This document shows positions 42,792 through 52,200 of a DNA stretch of 64,000 bases, one piece after another. Positions within the stretch are counted from its first letter, which is position 1; the number at the start of each line of letters is the position of its first letter. The notes under the pieces were generated by a model. The model was not told the DNA's origin and made no database searches. It saw only the letters and a program-made list of their open reading frames with translations. The stretch lies in assembly GCF_014651035.1 (NCBI RefSeq), contig NZ_BMWC01000017.1, positions 1-64,000 of the forward strand, written 5' to 3'. The position numbers were made by a program, and so were the translations under genes. This DNA is from Streptomyces lomondensis. GTDB lineage: Bacteria; Actinomycetota; Actinomycetes; Streptomycetales; Streptomycetaceae.

Positions 42792-43003
42792 AGTCGCCGC
42801 ACGAACTTTGGTCCGACCCTGTCGAGGCCGAGGCGCTGAAGGTTCGACTCGACGATCTGCATCGGGCGAAGATCCGCCTCGCTGATGAGGTGCTCGTAGT
42901 CGGCGACTACATCGGAGACAGCACCCGAGCCGAAATCGCCTACGCCCGGTCGCTGGGCAAGCCCGTGCGGTTCACGCACCCCGAAGTCGGCCCTGACTCC
43001 TGA
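42788..43003 (+). CDS. Small protein, DUF4406/nucleoside deoxyribosyltransferase-like end
   Basis: The 71-residue protein starts inside the stop of the 41-residue gene. LHRAKIRLADEVLVVGDYIG and DSTRAEIAYARSLGKPVRFT match the C-terminal half of small actinobacterial proteins of the nucleoside 2-deoxyribosyltransferase-like fold. The N-terminal nucleotide-binding half is absent, so it may be a truncated or a stand-alone domain. Confidence 0.65.
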   Translation: MKSPHELWSDPVEAEALKVRLDDLHRAKIRLADEVLVVGDYIGDSTRAEIAYARSLGKPVRFTHPEVGPDS

Positions 43004-43242
43004 CCGCCCGCTGCCACCTCGGCAACCAGGGCCGGCAGCCCGCCGCTGACCGTCTCGCGGTGGCTTCGGCCGCCGCCCACCCCACACCCTCCGCAGGCAT
43101 CCCTTGGACGGTCATGGTTCGGTGTTGAGCCGGAGACCGGGGCGGTCTACTTCGTCGTGCCGGGTGGGGAGGCATGGTTCGCAACTCGGGTGTCGACGTG
43201 TGGCTCGAGGTCCTTCACCGTTACGGCAGTTGCGTCACAGCC

Positions 43243-43560
43243 TCAGAGGTTCTTAGCGAGCCGGACGGTCCGGTCGGTGATGCGGTGGATTTTCGATCCC
43301 GGCTTGCCGCGGTCGGTCGGATTCGGTCCGGTCAGTGGCCCCCTTTTGCCGCCCGGACGCTGACGGAGTCGATCGCGCACCGCGACCAGTCCAGTTCGCC
43401 CCGAGCGCCGAGTTCGTCGAGGATGACCCGGTGCAGTCTGGCCCACACCCGATCCCGGCTCCACTGGGCGAAGCGCCGGTAGACCGTGGGCCAGGCCGGC
43501 CCGAACACCGGTGGCAGCTGCCTCCAGGTGCAGCCCGAGTCCCACGGGTCCTAGGGATCG
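43243..43560 (-). pseudogene. IS5-family transposase scrap (IS427/IS1647-like)
   Basis: The minus strand reads WPTVYRRFAQWSRDRVWARL, HRVILDELGARGELDWSRCA and IDSVSVRAA, then shifts frame to GPLTGPNPTDRGKPGSKIHR and ITDRTVRLAKNL. This is the centre of an IS5-family transposase, with the N-terminus broken near 43550 and the C-terminal catalytic part missing. Confidence 0.65.
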
Positions 43561-44217
43561 CCGGATCCCGCATACGTCCCACAAGTACCTGGGATGAGCG
43601 CCCGGAGGCGGCCGGGGGTTGAACAGGAACCGCATCCGTCTCACCAGGCCTTCGGTGCGGCACGACATCCACTGTGCGGCACACGGCGCGCTACAACGAG
43701 CACAGATTCTTGGGACGACTCGGGTACGTACCACTGCCGTCGGTACGTCTGGCGGCAGCAGCCAGAGCGGCCCGACCCTCGGCGGAGGGGAGGGTGCCCG
43801 GTATCGGACACCCTCCTCTGTGGAACACCGGAGTCGGCCCGGTTGTCTGGAGTTCCACGTTCCACGCGACGAAGGACCGTGACGGTGTCGGGCCCACGTG
43901 CTGATGCCGGCGAGCGCGCCATCAGGCCGGGCCGCCATCTCGCAGCGCATGCGATCCAGAGTCTGTGCAGCGGTGTCGTGGACCTCGGGCAGGCGGCGCC
44001 CATGGCCGTTCGCATGATGCGCTGAAGCTGGTGCGGAAGCCTCTGCACCACCGCCTCCCGCACCACGATGTCGAATGACTCCACCGCGCCGCCGCGGTCT
44101 TCGGCAGACAGCTGCACGTGTTGCGGGCCGGCCGCTCACTTCTTCTTCGACGGCCGCTCCTGTACACCCGCGTCGTACGCTGAGCACCCGCCCATGACCC
44201 CTCGCAGGAGACCGACA
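43561..44217. other. Gap without a supportable gene
   Basis: Short frames on both strands show no family signature. The stretch holds a small inverted repeat, GGAGGGTG (43789) and CACCCTCC (43809), and tandem GTTCCAC copies near 43853. It is probably decayed mobile DNA between the IS5 scrap and the ATPase gene. Confidence 0.45.
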
Positions 44218-44925
44218 GTGATCGTCGAACGGGCGTACGCGCACATAGTCTCGTACGACACGAACGAGTGGCCCTGGTCCGTACCGTGCGTGCGAAGCCT
44301 CCTGGCGGATGGGCTGCGGTTCACCGCCCCGGTGACCTTCGTGGTCGGCGAGAACGGCTCGGGCAAGTCCACCCTGGTCGAGGCGCTCGCGGAGGGCTTC
44401 GGCCTGGACTCCTGGGGCGGCTCGCACAGCTGGCGTTACGCCAGCCACCGCGCCAAGTCGGCGCTGGGTGAGCGGATCCGCTTCGACGCCGCCCCGCGCG
44501 GACGGCGCATGCTCGCCGCCTGGTCCGCCCGCACGGGGTTCTTCCTGCGCGCCGAGACGGCCCTGGACGCGCTGACGCGGGAAGGGCTCGCACCGGAGGC
44601 CGTCAGTCACGGAGAGGGCTTCCTCGCGGCGTTCCGAGACAGCTTCTCGCAGCCGGGCCTGTACGTGATGGACGAGCCGGAGGCCGCGCTGTCGTTCTCC
44701 TCCTGCCTGGAACTGATCGGCCACATGGACCAGTTGGCGAAGAGCGGCGGCCAGGTGGTCTGCGCCACGCACTCGCCGCTGCTGACTGCCCTGCCGGGCG
44801 CGGACATCATCGAGGTCGGCGAGCACGGCATGCGCCGGACGTCCTGGCGCGACCTCGCCCTGGTCGACCACTGGCGCCGCTACCTCGCCGAGCCCCACTC
44901 CTACCTGCGGCACATCCTGGACTGA
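44218..44925 (+). CDS. AAA-family (ABC/SMC-like) ATPase
   Basis: The GTG at 44218 follows CAGGAG at 8 bp and gives 235 residues; a longer frame from 44068 adds poor sequence. Walker A GENGSGKST lies at 44-52, followed by LVEALAEGFGLDSWGGSHSW, Walker B LYVMDEPEAALS and an H-switch region VCATHSPLLTALPG. It is a compact AAA_21/AAA_15-type ATPase. Its partner is unknown because no adjacent nuclease, toxin or transporter gene is present. Confidence 0.8.
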   Translation: MIVERAYAHIVSYDTNEWPWSVPCVRSLLADGLRFTAPVTFVVGENGSGKSTLVEALAEGFGLDSWGGSHSWRYASHRAKSALGERIRFDAAPRGRRMLAAWSARTGFFLRAETALDALTREGLAPEAVSHGEGFLAAFRDSFSQPGLYVMDEPEAALSFSSCLELIGHMDQLAKSGGQVVCATHSPLLTALPGADIIEVGEHGMRRTSWRDLALVDHWRRYLAEPHSYLRHILD

Positions 44926-45324
44926 GCACACTACCGCGGGCCCCGCCGGTACCCGAAGCGCGCGTGCGCCCGCGCGGGGTCATCACACGCACTGCCGGCA
45001 CACGAAGGCGAGCAGCCTGTAGGCCATTGAGGCCCTTGTGGGCCACCATGGCCGACGCGAACTCCCTGATCGTCGCGCTCGGCCAGGAGTACGAGGCCGT
45101 CAGGGAGCCGAGCGCCTGGCCCCTGGCACCCGTGGCCCTACCGAAAGGGCTCCCGCGGGCCACCGCCGAGAACGAACTCAGGAGCCGGCCCCCGGTTGAT
45201 CGGGCAGGACCGGGGCGGGCGGCGCCGACGGGAAGAGATACCACCGGGCGTTCCAAGCCGTGGCGTGTGTTCACGGCCTGGCCGCCCGGGTCCCCTCCCC
45301 GTCCGGCTGGTACCGCTCGTGGTC
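44926..45324. other. Gap without a supportable gene
   Basis: A plus frame containing MADANSLIVALGQEYEAVRE is open but has no family match I can name and no clear ribosome site. A run of GC-rich dyads (44938-45000) may terminate the ATPase transcript. Confidence 0.4.
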
Positions 45325-46017
45325 CTACTGCTCGGTGACCTTGCTGGCGATGCCATCCTTACCGACAGTCACCTCGACACGGACAGTGCCCTTCTTCGCC
45401 GCCTTCTCCAACTGGCCGACGGTGCACTCGACCAGGGAGTGACCCTTGCCGTCACCGCAGATCCCACCCGACCCCCAAATCTCCGTGTCGTTCGCGAGCC
45501 AGAAAGCCCGCTCACCAACCCGCAGCTTGCCCGGCGCCCAGTAGGTCAGCGTGCCGGCGAACGTACCGGCGACACCACTGTTGCCGCCCGCACCCTCGCC
45601 GCCGGAGGCAGCCGTCTTGTTGGGCGTCTGGTCCACGACCTTGCTGGCGATGCCATCCTTACCGACAGTCACCTCGACACGGACAGTGCCCTTCTTCGCC
45701 GCCTTCTCCAACTGGCCGACGGTGCACTCGACCAGGGAGTGACCCTTGCCGTCACCGCAGATCCCACCCGACCCCCAAATCTGGGTGTCCTGGGCGACCC
45801 AGAAGGCGCGCTCGCCGACGCGGAGCTTGCCCGGCGCCCAGTAGGTGAGCGTGCCGGTGAACGTACCGGCCACCGCCCCCGTGGCGGCCACAGGAGCCGA
45901 GGACGGCCTGGCGGGGTTCGAGGCGGCGGAATCTTCCGAGCCGCACGCGGTCAGGAACATCCCACCGGCCAGCAGAACGCCCAGGGCAGGAAACAGACGG
46001 GAACGGGTAGCAGTCAT
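45325..46017 (-). CDS. Lipoprotein with two near-identical domains
   Basis: The 230-residue protein starts with a type II signal (LFPALGVLLAGGMFLTACG, lipid Cys near residue 25). Two copies of one ~90-residue domain follow: GTLTYWAPGKLRVGERAFWV and IWGSGGICGDGKGHSLVECT with VEVTVGKDGIASKV at each end. Two Cys per domain may form a disulfide outside the cell. At DNA level the domains are exactly 300 bp apart and share 146 identical bases. Function is unknown; AAGGGG precedes the ATG. Confidence 0.82.
   Translation of the reverse strand: MTATRSRLFPALGVLLAGGMFLTACGSEDSAASNPARPSSAPVAATGAVAGTFTGTLTYWAPGKLRVGERAFWVAQDTQIWGSGGICGDGKGHSLVECTVGQLEKAAKKGTVRVEVTVGKDGIASKVVDQTPNKTAASGGEGAGGNSGVAGTFAGTLTYWAPGKLRVGERAFWLANDTEIWGSGGICGDGKGHSLVECTVGQLEKAAKKGTVRVEVTVGKDGIASKVTEQ
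45337..45782 (-). repeat. 300-bp direct duplication with 146-bp perfect identity
   Basis: Bases 45337-45482 and 45637-45782 are identical, while the flanking halves of the same domains differ by several bases. The pattern fits a tandem duplication in the lipoprotein gene followed by gene conversion of one half. Confidence 0.88.
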
Positions 46018-46403
46018 TGGGGAAACCCCTTCGGCTTTCGCGTCGAATCAGGACACCCCTGCCTACGGTCACCCCCACACCCGGGTTCGACGGCCTCTGC
46101 GGCCTGTTGCACGGCCCCGACATCCGTTACGAATCCGCGACACTCACCCCACCGGATCGCCTACCCGCGCGAAGAAACAGCCGCTGCCTTTTCGAAGACG
46201 CCCTTCACGGTCTCGCCGAGACAGGCACCCACCAGCCAGACGGACAGGGCGAGTGTGATCGAGGTGTTCCATACTGGCGCGATCTGCTCGCCGCCCCCCG
46301 CCACGAGCATCGCTTCCCCCGCCTGCCCCACGACGGGGCAAGGGTCCGGACGACCCGCCCGGACCCCCGCTCCTCCTCCACCCACGTTCCCCGCCCATCC
46401 GAC

Positions 46404-46790
46404 CGCCACCGATTCCGCCCTGACCGCCACGCTGCCGGAATGGGCCGCCGCCGAGGGCTGCTTCCTGTTCCGCCTGCTGCTCGCCGCGCACATCCGCTGC
46501 CTGGCCTGGTGGAGTAACCGTCTGGAGGTCGCCGTGACCCGCGCCCGCCGCGAGGGGCCCGGCGTCGAACGGCTCGTCGGGCCCCTCGCCGACACCCTGC
46601 CCGTCCTGGTCCGTGACGAGCCCGGCGAGCCCGTGGCGGGCCTGGCCGCTCGGCTGCGGCAGGAGTGGCTGGACAGCGAGCGGCACTCCCGCGTGGACAG
46701 CCCGGACCTCGCCCGGCTGCTGGCCCGCCACCGGCGCGACCGCGCACCGCCGGATGGGCGGGCTCCAGCTCCGCCCGCTGCCCCGTCATC
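46404..46790 (+). pseudogene. Possible condensation-domain scrap
   Basis: The plus strand encodes RLEVAVTRARREGPGVERLV, GPLADTLPVLVRDEPGEPVA and GLAARLRQEWLDSERHSRVD. The GPLADTLPV stretch resembles the VGxFVNTLPLR region of NRPS condensation or Pap-type acyltransferase domains. There is no HHxxxDG motif and no start with a ribosome site, so a remnant is more likely than a gene. The surrounding 880 bp between the lipoprotein and sigma genes hold nothing else clear. Confidence 0.35.
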
Positions 46791-46901
46791 CACGCCCCGT
46801 AACGCCTGGTCCTGCGGTCGTCCGGGCGGCGACCGACGTCGAGGCTGCCCCGCTCCACCCGCCGGGCGACGTCATCGACCGGCCCCGGCGCCCCCATCGG
46901 C

Positions 46902-47678
46902 GTGACCATCGTCACAGGGACTCCCGCCGGCGAGCGGACAGAGAAGTGTGTGGACCTTTCTCTGCGCGCCCGGATACGGGCCGGTGACCCTCAGGCGTTC
47001 GCCCAGCTCTTCCGCGCCCACGCCCAGGCGGTGTACGGCCACGCCGCCCGGCTGAGCGGGGACCTGCACACGGCGGAGGACGTCGTGTCGCTGACGTTCC
47101 TGGAAGCCTGGCGGCTGCGGGAGAAGCTGCGGCCCGACGGCGAGTGGCCCGACGAGGGCGAGGGCGACGACGGCGTGCGCGCCTGGCTGTTCGGCGTGGC
47201 CACCAACGTGCTGCGCAACACGCGGCGCACCACCCGGCGGCATGCCGCCGCGCTCGGCCGGCTGCAGGGACGGCCGTCCGAACGCGACACGGCACCGGAC
47301 TTCGCCGACGAACTGGTCGGCCGTATGGAGGACGCCGACCGGCTCGCCGCCGCCCGCGCGGCCCTGGCCCGGCTGAACCGCCGCGAGCGGGAGGTCTTCG
47401 CGCTGTGCGTGTGGTCGGGGCTGAGCTACGCGGCGGCCGCCGAGGCCCTGGACGTGCCGGTCAGCACCGTGCGGTCCAGGCTCTCGCGTGCCCGGCACCG
47501 GCTGCGCGGCCTGGCAGAGGCGGAACTCGCGCGCCGCGGCGGCTCCTCGGCAGGGCCACCCGCACCCGGGAGAGCGAAGGCCCGGGAAAGAACGGGACTC
47601 CAGCGCGGCAACGGACAGGTACAGGTGGGCCGCGAGCAGGCGGCCCGGTCGACACAGGGACAGGAGAGAGGCCGATGA
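46902..47678 (+). CDS. ECF-type RNA polymerase sigma factor
   Basis: The 258-residue protein has region 2 (DPQAFAQLFRAHAQAVYGHA, TAEDVVSLTFLEAWRL, residues 28-75) and region 4 (LNRREREVFALCVWSGLSYA, VPVSTVRSRLSRARHRLRGL, about 160-210), plus a long basic tail. The start is a GTG; GTG 46950 is an alternative. It overlaps the next gene by 4 bp (ATGA), which encodes the usual membrane partner, so this is a sigma and sensor/anti-sigma-like pair. Confidence 0.87.
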   Translation: MTIVTGTPAGERTEKCVDLSLRARIRAGDPQAFAQLFRAHAQAVYGHAARLSGDLHTAEDVVSLTFLEAWRLREKLRPDGEWPDEGEGDDGVRAWLFGVATNVLRNTRRTTRRHAAALGRLQGRPSERDTAPDFADELVGRMEDADRLAAARAALARLNRREREVFALCVWSGLSYAAAAEALDVPVSTVRSRLSRARHRLRGLAEAELARRGGSSAGPPAPGRAKARERTGLQRGNGQVQVGREQAARSTQGQERGR

Positions 47679-48640
47679 ACCCCGCTGAACGCGAAGAACT
47701 CGCCAGGTTGCTGCCGAGTCCGGGCGAGCCGGTCCTGCCGGGCGACCGCCTGGCGCACCTGGAGGAGCACCTGATCCGGGAGATCACCCGAGAGGCCGCC
47801 CCGCGCTCCCACGGCGCCCCGGGGACGGCGTCCGCGCGCCGCCCGCGTCGCCGGCGGCTCACTCTGATCGCCGTGCCGCTCGGCACCGTCGCCGCGGTCC
47901 TGGCGACGGTGGTCTCCCTCAACACGAACGGCCGGGCCGGGCACCCGGCGACCGACACGGCGGCAGTGAACCTGCTCAACCGCATCGCCACGCTCGCCGC
48001 CGCCGAGACCACCACCCCGGTCCGCGACGACCAGTACGTCTACACCCGGACCCAGGGAACCCAGCTGGTCCGGGGCGAGGGCGAGAACGTTTTCCGCCGC
48101 TCGGACTGGCAGCCGGTCGACGGCGGGCGGGACGGGCTCGCCCGGGTCACCGTCCTGTCCGGCCCCCATGCCGACGAGGGCACGTACGACATGACCCTCA
48201 AGGCCGACCCGAACATCACCACCTACCGCGAACTGCAGGCCCTGCCCGCCGACCCCGACACGCTGTACCAGCGGATCTGGGACGCCACCGAGGGACGGGC
48301 GCCGACCCACGAGGACGCAGCCCTGGAGGAGATCGGCCAGATGCTGCCGACCGCGACGCTGCTGCCGCAGGTGAACGCGACCCTGTACCGCACGGCCGCG
48401 AAGATCCCAGGGGTGACCGTCGTCGACAACGCGAAGGACGCCGCCGGCCGTCCCGGCATCGGCCTTGCCTTCGGCTCCAAGGATCGCGACGTGTGGGTCT
48501 TCGACAAGCGGACCCTCACCTACCTCGGCTCCGACGAGGTGGCCGTGCTGCAGGTCGGCGTGGTCGACAAGCCCGGCCGGACCCCGGCCGCCCCGAGGCC
48601 CGAGGCGTCGCGCGGGGTCGGCGAACCCCGGGCCGTGTAG
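47675..48640 (+). CDS. CU044_5270-family membrane protein, sigma-factor partner
   Basis: The 321-residue protein has a short cytosolic N-terminus (NPAEREELARLLPSPGEPVL), one transmembrane helix (LIAVPLGTVAAVLATVVSLN, about 64-83) and a large outer domain with QYVYTRTQGTQLVRGE and VFDKRTLTYLGSDEVAVLQV. This family is regularly encoded behind ECF sigma factors in actinomycetes and may act as anti-sigma or sensor. Here the genes overlap by 4 bp. Confidence 0.83.
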   Translation: MNPAEREELARLLPSPGEPVLPGDRLAHLEEHLIREITREAAPRSHGAPGTASARRPRRRRLTLIAVPLGTVAAVLATVVSLNTNGRAGHPATDTAAVNLLNRIATLAAAETTTPVRDDQYVYTRTQGTQLVRGEGENVFRRSDWQPVDGGRDGLARVTVLSGPHADEGTYDMTLKADPNITTYRELQALPADPDTLYQRIWDATEGRAPTHEDAALEEIGQMLPTATLLPQVNATLYRTAAKIPGVTVVDNAKDAAGRPGIGLAFGSKDRDVWVFDKRTLTYLGSDEVAVLQVGVVDKPGRTPAAPRPEASRGVGEPRAV

Positions 48641-48735
48641 GCCACCGCACCCCCGACGGGCGCCGCGCCGCGACCAGCCGCCACCGTCTTGACCCCTGGG
48701 CGAGTTACGTGAGGAAGTGTGAGGCCCCGTGAGCA

Positions 48736-49245
48736 GTGCCACGGATGCCCGGCGCGTTGAGCCGCCGCGCGAGAGGGACGACCGCCGGTTCGGGCCCGGA
48801 GGCGGCCTGGCCCCGCGGCGCGGATGCCGAGGCGTTCATCCGCGCCATCTACCAGCAGCACGGAACACTGCTGCTGCGGTACGCGGCGCGGAGGCTGGGC
48901 GGTGACTGGCACCGCGCCGAGGACCTCCTGCAGGAGGCCGCCCTCCGGGCCTGGCGCCACGCCGGACGGCTCGGCGCCGCGCCGCACGAGCAGCGGCCGT
49001 GGCTGTTCACGGTGGTACGCAACCTTCTGATCGACGACCACCGCGCGTGCACCCTGCGCCCGGCCAATCCCGACCCGCTGGACACCACAGCAACAGGAGA
49101 TCCTCCGGCACATGCACTTCGACGGCAGCAGCGTCGCCCGGGTCTCGCAGATCCTCGACATCCCCGAAGGCACGGTGAAGTCACGCAGCTACTACGCGCT
49201 GCGGGCGCTGCGCAGGGCACTGCTCGTCCGCGGCATCGTCAGCTG
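48736..49245 (+). pseudogene. ECF sigma factor with internal deletion
   Basis: Region 2 is intact (FIRAIYQQHGTLLLRYAARR, GDWHRAEDLLQEAALRAWRH, RPWLFTVVRNLLIDDHRA), but after PLDT the frame breaks and about 33 codons of linker are missing; the sequence resumes in another frame with QQQEILRHMHFDGSSVARVS and ILDIPEGTVKSRSYYALRAL. The intact relative at 55901-56482 shows what is lost. It lies 95 bp after the sigma partner gene. Confidence 0.7.
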
Positions 49246-49781
49246 AGGCGTACCACGGACAGACCCGAGCCGGCGGGATCCTTCTCGCTGCGCCCCATCG
49301 ACGAGAGCCACGCCCGCGTCCTGGCGCGGCTGACGTACCGCCCGACACGGTCAGGGAGGTCGGCGGCCCCGAGAGTTCGCCCAGGCGAACGCGATCGGCC
49401 GGCTGGTCCGCAGCGACCTGGAGCACTTCAACGAGTGCGTGGAACAGGGCTGAGGCCCACAGCGGGCGGCTGACCGCCGGCAGCCGCACCGCCGTCGCCC
49501 GAGGCCCGACCCCCTAGGTGGTCTCCTCCGTGTCGATACGGGTGCCGACGCGCTGGTAGACGCCGGGGGTTGGAGGGTGATGGCGGGCAGTGCGGTCGGC
49601 CCGTCCGCCCCGGACCAGCCCCGCCCGCTCACGGCCGGCACGCACCGGCGGGCGCACACGTGCCTCGCACCCAACGTCACCAGCGCGTAACGATCATCGC
49701 GCCGCCTCGAACCCGCCCGGCCCGCGCGGCGTAGCGGAGTGGACAAGAGCACAAGGCGCGAGCGACGGGAGGCCCGGGCGA
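49246..49781. other. Gap with an unidentified remnant
   Basis: A short plus frame ending NAIGRLVRSDLEHFNECVEQ before a stop at about 49453 looks coding but is too short to place. No other feature is visible; GGGAGG near 49767 belongs to the downstream channel gene. Confidence 0.35.
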
Positions 49782-50726
49782 ATGTCCATCGAGCACCTGA
49801 CCGATGTCCTGCAGTACCCGGCGGACCTGGTGGCCCTGTTTGCCGCCGCTCTCGGCGGCGCGTTCCTGGCCGTCCGCAAGGACTTCGACCTGTTCGGCAC
49901 GATCCTGATGGCCGAGGCGGGGGCCCTGGGCGGTGCGGTCTTCCGGGACCTGGTCATCGGGGTGACGCCTTCGGCGTTCACGGACGCCGGGTACTACGCG
50001 AGCCCCGTCCTGGCCGCCGCCCTGGTGTACTTCAGCACGACCGTCCAGCGGTGGCAGGGCGTCTTCGACGTCGCCGACGCCGGGGCCCTCGGCCTGTTCT
50101 CCGTGGGCGGCGCGATCAAGGCGCTCGCCCACGGCTTCGGCCCGCTGCCCGCCGCCGCGCTGGGCCTGGGCTGCGGCGTGGGCGGCGGCATCATCGCCGG
50201 TGTCATGGCGCGCGAGATCCCCTCGGTGCTGCGCTGGAACCAGGACCTCTACGTCGTCCCGGCCCTGGCCGGTGCGGGGACGACGGCCCTCCTGCATCAC
50301 CTGGGACACCTCAACGTGCTCACGGCGCTGTGCGCGGCCGGGCTCACCTTCGCCCTGCGGCTGCTGTCCGTCCGCTTCGGGTGGCGTACCCCGCGCTCGG
50401 CCACCTGGCGCACCCTCCTGGCGGGCCTGCGGCAGCAACCGACCCTGCCGGCCGCCGATGCCGAGACGACGGTACGGATCGAGCGGGCCACAGACCCTGC
50501 CCCGCCGGCGCGGCCGGCCGCCCTCGGCCGGGCGGCGGGCGAACAGACCGTACAGCTGCGCCTGCCCGGGGTGCTGCGGGACGGCCCCACCCCCGCCCGG
50601 CACCGCGCCGGCGCCCTCCGCCAGGCCGTACCCCACCCGGTCCCGGACCCCCGCCTCCCCCTCATGGACCGCCCTCGGACACCTCCGTCACACGGCGGCG
50701 GCGCGCCCCCGACCGGCCCGTCGTAG
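49782..50726 (+). CDS. TRIC-type (UPF0126) cation channel protein
   Basis: GGGAGG lies about 9 bp before the ATG. Residues 10-205 form the seven-helix double repeat of trimeric intracellular cation channel proteins, with FGTILMAEAGALGGAVFRDL in the first half and AAALGLGCGVGGGIIAGVMA and REIPSVLRWNQDLYVVPALA in the second. A long Pro/Arg-rich cytosolic tail of about 110 residues follows and is longer than usual. It probably conducts K+ across the cytoplasmic membrane. Confidence 0.85.
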   Translation: MSIEHLTDVLQYPADLVALFAAALGGAFLAVRKDFDLFGTILMAEAGALGGAVFRDLVIGVTPSAFTDAGYYASPVLAAALVYFSTTVQRWQGVFDVADAGALGLFSVGGAIKALAHGFGPLPAAALGLGCGVGGGIIAGVMAREIPSVLRWNQDLYVVPALAGAGTTALLHHLGHLNVLTALCAAGLTFALRLLSVRFGWRTPRSATWRTLLAGLRQQPTLPAADAETTVRIERATDPAPPARPAALGRAAGEQTVQLRLPGVLRDGPTPARHRAGALRQAVPHPVPDPRLPLMDRPRTPPSHGGGAPPTGPS

Positions 50727-51139
50727 CGACGCGCCCGCCCGACCCGCAGCCCGGCCGTCCGTCAGCACAGGCCGCTTGAGACGAGCAGACCGCACACGTC
50801 TGTCGGGCTGTCGCACTGGGTGTTACCTGCGGCCGGCACGGCGCGGATGCCGGAACGCCGTCGAGGTCTGTGATCGAGCCGGCCAGGCTCGTGGACGTGA
50901 GGTCTGCCGAAGAATCCTCGCCCGCCCGGGCGGTGCCGCTCCAGCGGAGGAGCACGCGTGCTCGCGCCCACGGGCCAGCCGATGTCTCCCCCGGCGCCCG
51001 AGCTGTCCGTGCCCGCGTCGGCCACCTCGTCGACGCAGGGGACGGGTACCGGTGCCAGGCACGTCCGTTCCAGCATGCGGCCAGCAGCCCGCTCGGCAGC
51101 CCCGGGTCGTTGATCTTGCCGAACACGAGGACCTTCCGC

Positions 51140-51198
51140 AGCGGCCAGACGGCAGGGAGGCCTGCGTCCGCCTGCTCGATCGCCACCTGGTCCGTCAT
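51140..51198 (-). pseudogene. SCO4225-like membrane protein scrap
   Basis: MTDQVAIEQADAGLPAVWPL is the middle of the intact protein at 61095-61412 (ADQVAIEHADASFSAVWPL). It follows the AraC gene on the same strand, as in the second copy, but the first 45 residues and the last 40 are gone. The rest of the 493-bp gap at 50727-51219 holds no recognisable gene. Confidence 0.65.
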
Positions 51199-51219
51199 GA
51201 AGGGCAGGTGCGTGCTGGG

Positions 51220-52200
51220 TCAGGCGTGCTTGCGGTGCCGGGCGATGGCGCGCCACTCGCGGGGGGACAGGCCGTAGGCCGCTCGGAAGGCGCGGCTGAA
51301 GTGGGTGCGGCTGGTGAAGCCGAAGCGGTGTGCGACGGCGGTCACGGACACGTCGGCGCGGTGGGGGCGGCTGAGTTCACGCCGGCAGGCTTCCAGCCGG
51401 CGGTGCTGGATCCAGCGGCTGACGGTGGTGCCCTGCTCCCGAAAGAGCCGGTGGACGTGGCGTAAAGAGACGTGGTGTGCCTCGGCGATGGTCCGCGGGG
51501 AGAGGTGGGGGTCGCCGAGGTGTCGGTCGATGAACGCCTGGATGCGCAGCCGCAGCAGGGTGCGTGCCGCGTCGGTACCGGTGTCGGGGAGGTCACGGTC
51601 CAGTCGCTCGGCCAGGAGGGTGGCCAGCAGGTCCGCGGCGTTGTGGGCGAGTAACTCGCCGATGTGCGGCGAGTGGCTGTTCATCTGGGTCGCGAGCCGG
51701 GTGAGGAACGGGGTGACCAGCGCGGCCGTCTCGGTGTCGGCCTCGATCGGTACCGCGGTCAGACGGTGCAGGTCGGCCGCGCGGAAGCCCAGCATCGCCC
51801 GCGGTATCTGGATGACGTGCGTGCGGAAGGGGTCGGGATAGGTGACCGTGTAGGGACGGGTGGTGTCGAAGAGGGTCAGGGAGCCGGGCCTCAGCAGTGT
51901 CTGGCCGTTGTTCTGGTCGATCACCAGGTGGCCGTGGTCCTGGATGCACACGTTGAGACAGTCGTCGTCCGTCAATTCCCCGCGCCTCGGCTTGCGGACG
52001 TGCAGGGGGTCGGCGACCGTGCTGGCGACGGTCAGGGGGCCGATCCGGCCGGCGGTGATCATGCCCGTGTAGGGCGCGTTCGTGAGCTTGGAGAGGTCCA
52101 GCCGGACAGAGGCGAGCTGCTCGTACGTCTGACCGATCACCTCGTACCAGTACGCCAGCCGATCCTCGGCAGGTACCGACGCTGTGGACACGACGCTCAT
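51220..52200 (-). CDS. AraC-family regulator, AraC_binding_2 type
   Basis: The 326-residue protein has an N-terminal ligand domain (LAYWYEVIGQTYEQLASVRL, DDCLNVCIQDHGHLVIDQNN) and a C-terminal HTH_18 domain (LSPRTIAEAHHVSLRHVHRL, FRAAYGLSPREWRAIARHRK). GAGAACGAT precedes the ATG. A decayed copy of its last third lies at 60718-60895, also followed by an SCO4225-type gene, so the two loci are duplicates. Confidence 0.86.
   Translation of the reverse strand: MSVVSTASVPAEDRLAYWYEVIGQTYEQLASVRLDLSKLTNAPYTGMITAGRIGPLTVASTVADPLHVRKPRRGELTDDDCLNVCIQDHGHLVIDQNNGQTLLRPGSLTLFDTTRPYTVTYPDPFRTHVIQIPRAMLGFRAADLHRLTAVPIEADTETAALVTPFLTRLATQMNSHSPHIGELLAHNAADLLATLLAERLDRDLPDTGTDAARTLLRLRIQAFIDRHLGDPHLSPRTIAEAHHVSLRHVHRLFREQGTTVSRWIQHRRLEACRRELSRPHRADVSVTAVAHRFGFTSRTHFSRAFRAAYGLSPREWRAIARHRKHA

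Noticed and set aside
44218..44925. AAA ATPase as part of a phage-defence system
   Set aside because: No nuclease, toxin or other effector is adjacent; neighbours are gaps and an unrelated lipoprotein.
46144..46915. Minus-strand frames opposite the condensation-like scrap
   Set aside because: Gln/Gly/Arg-rich, no motifs, no ribosome site; likely strand shadows.
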